A stretch of DNA of 64,000 nt from Mucilaginibacter pineti (GTDB lineage: Bacteria; Bacteroidota; Bacteroidia; Sphingobacteriales; Sphingobacteriaceae). Under the pieces are notes generated by a model. The model was not told the DNA's origin. It saw only the letters and a list, made by a program, of their open reading frames with translations, and searched no databases. The stretch lies in assembly GCF_900101875.1 (NCBI RefSeq), contig NZ_FNAI01000002.1, positions 186,001-250,000 of the forward strand, read 5' to 3'. The translations under genes were made by a program, and so were the position numbers. Below are positions 62,540-64,000 of the stretch, piece after piece. Numbering within the stretch: position 1 is the stretch's first letter; each line of letters begins with the position of its first letter.

Positions 62540-63895
62540 ATGTCATTCGAAAATTTAAAATTAATTGAGCCTCTCCTCAAGGCCTTAAAAACAGAGGGAT
62601 ATACTACACCTACCCCAATACAGGCACAAGCTATACCTATTATATTACAACAACGGGATTTATTAGGTTGCGCCCAAACAGGTACAGGTAAAACCGCAGC
62701 CTTCGCGCTGCCTATTTTACAGTTATTATATAACGACAGGATGGCTCATAAAGAGCAAAAAACCATCAAAGCGTTAATACTAACCCCAACCCGCGAACTG
62801 GCCATACAAATTGCCGAAAGCTTTACCAATTATGGTAAGCATACCGGTTTAAGAAACCTGGTTATTTTTGGCGGTGTATCACAAAACCCGCAAGTTGACG
62901 CTTTAAGGCGCGGCGTTGATATTTTGATAGCTACTCCCGGTCGTTTGCTGGATTTGATGAACCAGCGTCATGTTCACCTGGATCATATTAAAATGCTGGT
63001 GTTAGATGAAGCCGACCGTATGCTGGATATGGGCTTTGTAAACGACGTTAAAAAGATAATAGCTAAAGTTCCTAAAAACAGGCAAACGCTGTTCTTTTCG
63101 GCTACCATGCCAAATGAGATCCAGTCGCTGGCCGATACCATATTAACCAAACCTGAAAAGATTGAGGTTACCCCGGTATCATCAACTGCCGATACTATAC
63201 AGCAATCATTGTTTTATGTAGAGAAGAACGATAAAAAAGCATTGCTGATCCATATATTAAAGGATAAGAACATTAAAACCGCGCTGGTATTTACCCGTAC
63301 AAAACATGGTGCCGATAAGGTGGTTAAAGACCTGGTTAAAGTTGGCATAACTGCCGAAGCCATCCACGGTAATAAGTCACAAAACGCGCGTCAGCGGGCA
63401 TTAACAAACTTTAAGAACCGCACAACACGCGTGCTTATAGCTACAGATATTGCTGCCCGTGGTATTGATATTGATGAGCTTACACACGTTATTAACTACG
63501 AGATACCTAATATTCCCGAAACTTACGTACACCGTATTGGCCGTACAGGCCGTGCCGGGGCAAATGGTATAGCACTTACTTTTTGCGATGAGGAAGAGAT
63601 CTTGTTTTTAAGGGATATTCATAAACTTATTGCAAAGGAAATTCCTGTTGAAGAAGGGCACCCTTACCCAATGAACCCTGTAGCAATGACTGCAACGTTA
63701 TTGGCCGGCCAATCAAAAAAAGGATCGGGCAGCTTTAAACGCGACAGCGGCAGAGGCGGCAGTGGTCGCAAACCATCCGGTAACGGCGGTGGCAAACCAG
63801 GCGGCAATCGTACGGGTGGTAGTGGTAACCGGTCTGGAAGTACAGGTGGCAGCAGCGGCATGAGTGGCGCAAGCAGGTCATCTGGCAGAAGGTAA
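62540..63895 (+). CDS. DEAD-box RNA helicase (RhlE-like)
   Basis: The 451-residue protein has all helicase motifs: Q motif [10 protein letters not shown], Walker A AQTGTGKT (45-52), DEAD (156-159), SAT in FFSATMP, and [10 protein letters not shown]. From about residue 390 the tail is Gly/Ser/Arg-rich ([18 protein letters not shown]), typical of cold-shock and ribosome-assembly helicases. It probably remodels rRNA or mRNA structure. Its leader is about 95 nt. A terminator follows at 63914-63945. Confidence 0.95.
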   Translation: MSFENLKLIEPLLKALKTEGYTTPTPIQAQAIPIILQQRDLLGCAQTGTGKTAAFALPILQLLYNDRMAHKEQKTIKALILTPTRELAIQIAESFTNYGKHTGLRNLVIFGGVSQNPQVDALRRGVDILIATPGRLLDLMNQRHVHLDHIKMLVLDEADRMLDMGFVNDVKKIIAKVPKNRQTLFFSATMPNEIQSLADTILTKPEKIEVTPVSSTADTIQQSLFYVEKNDKKALLIHILKDKNIKTALVFTRTKHGADKVVKDLVKVGITAEAIHGNKSQNARQRALTNFKNRTTRVLIATDIAARGIDIDELTHVINYEIPNIPETYVHRIGRTGRAGANGIALTFCDEEEILFLRDIHKLIAKEIPVEEGHPYPMNPVAMTATLLAGQSKKGSGSFKRDSGRGGSGRKPSGNGGGKPGGNRTGGSGNRSGSTGGSSGMSGASRSSGRR

Positions 63896-63913
63896 TCAGA
63901 TACAATAAATATT

Positions 63914-63945
63914 AAACAGGGTACGATTTATTGTACCCTGTTTTG
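63914..63945 (+). terminator. Terminator after the helicase gene
   Basis: AAACAGGGTAC pairs with GTACCCTGTTT around GATTTATT, followed by TTTTG. Confidence 0.8.
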
Positions 63946-64000
63946 TTTAATGAGTTTTTCTACTTTCAAGTAAATTTCCGTGTTAATAAGTTAATAAGCA

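Noticed and set aside
63664..63861. Proline/leucine-rich antisense frame at the helicase tail
   Set aside because: Mirror of the Gly/Ser/Arg-rich C-terminus.

Overview
The window reads as chromosome of a Bacteroidota bacterium, most likely family Sphingobacteriaceae (Mucilaginibacter/Pedobacter-like). Reasons: a type IX secretion (T9SS) sorting-domain protein and PorT, split transketolase subunits, DUF6089, DUF5606 and DUF2490 proteins, an OMP_b-brl_3-type TonB-linked barrel, a ubiE-porT pair, a uppS-bamA-ompH-ompH-murI cluster, and several promoters of the Bacteroidota form TAnnTTTG. The genus is inferred from protein style; no rRNA is present to confirm it. I saw no tRNA, rRNA, prophage, CRISPR array or plasmid functions.

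Layout. 1-4.1 kb: minus-strand run FAH-family hydrolase, M23 peptidase, Bcp peroxiredoxin and both transketolase subunits. 4.2-5.9 kb: an IS200-like REP-associated tyrosine transposase (RAYT) with a 1.1 kb array of REP-like hairpins, the most unusual locus here. 6-13 kb: a small T9SS-tagged protein, Kup, two PAP2 phosphatases, a DUF559 pseudogene, a DUF5655 protein and an APC permease. 13-21 kb: minus-strand housekeeping and redox genes (two NAD(P)-binding proteins, M3 oligopeptidase, DUF559-UbiA-Crp operon, EngB) separated by dispersed palindromic repeats. 21-31 kb: VOC protein, a DUF1080 + Gfo/Idh sugar operon, ubiE-porT, SDR, YqeY, hydrolase-CBS, nadK and DUF6089. 32-38 kb: orphan ExbD, then the envelope cluster uppS-bamA-ompH-ompH and murI. 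38-52 kb: a conserved secreted protein, cyclophilin, DUF5606, CDF exporter, RlmH, membrane-anchored MutS-like ATPase, TonB-linked barrel, RluA-type synthase, panB and carA. 52-64 kb: small proteins, an ABC-2 transporter, a conserved uncharacterised protein with a DUF2490 partner, eno, lspA and a DEAD-box helicase.

Central theme. The genes are mostly housekeeping; what is unusual lies between them. Nearly every intergenic gap over 150 bp holds one of about ten families of dispersed palindromic or low-complexity repeats. Some have leaked into genes: the signal peptide of the protein at 38833-40167 and possibly the tail of EngB. One family, hairpins headed by GTAG, is physically linked to a RAYT gene whose catalytic motifs are intact, and stem differences between copies are compensatory, so the structure appears to be under selection. 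A second candidate system is the carA leader: a promoter, a possible leaderless 33-codon open frame ending in an ATGA overlap with carA, and mutually exclusive hairpins.

All gene calls rest on reading motifs and lengths by eye. No database search was run, so DUF names are recognition from memory and are graded by confidence.
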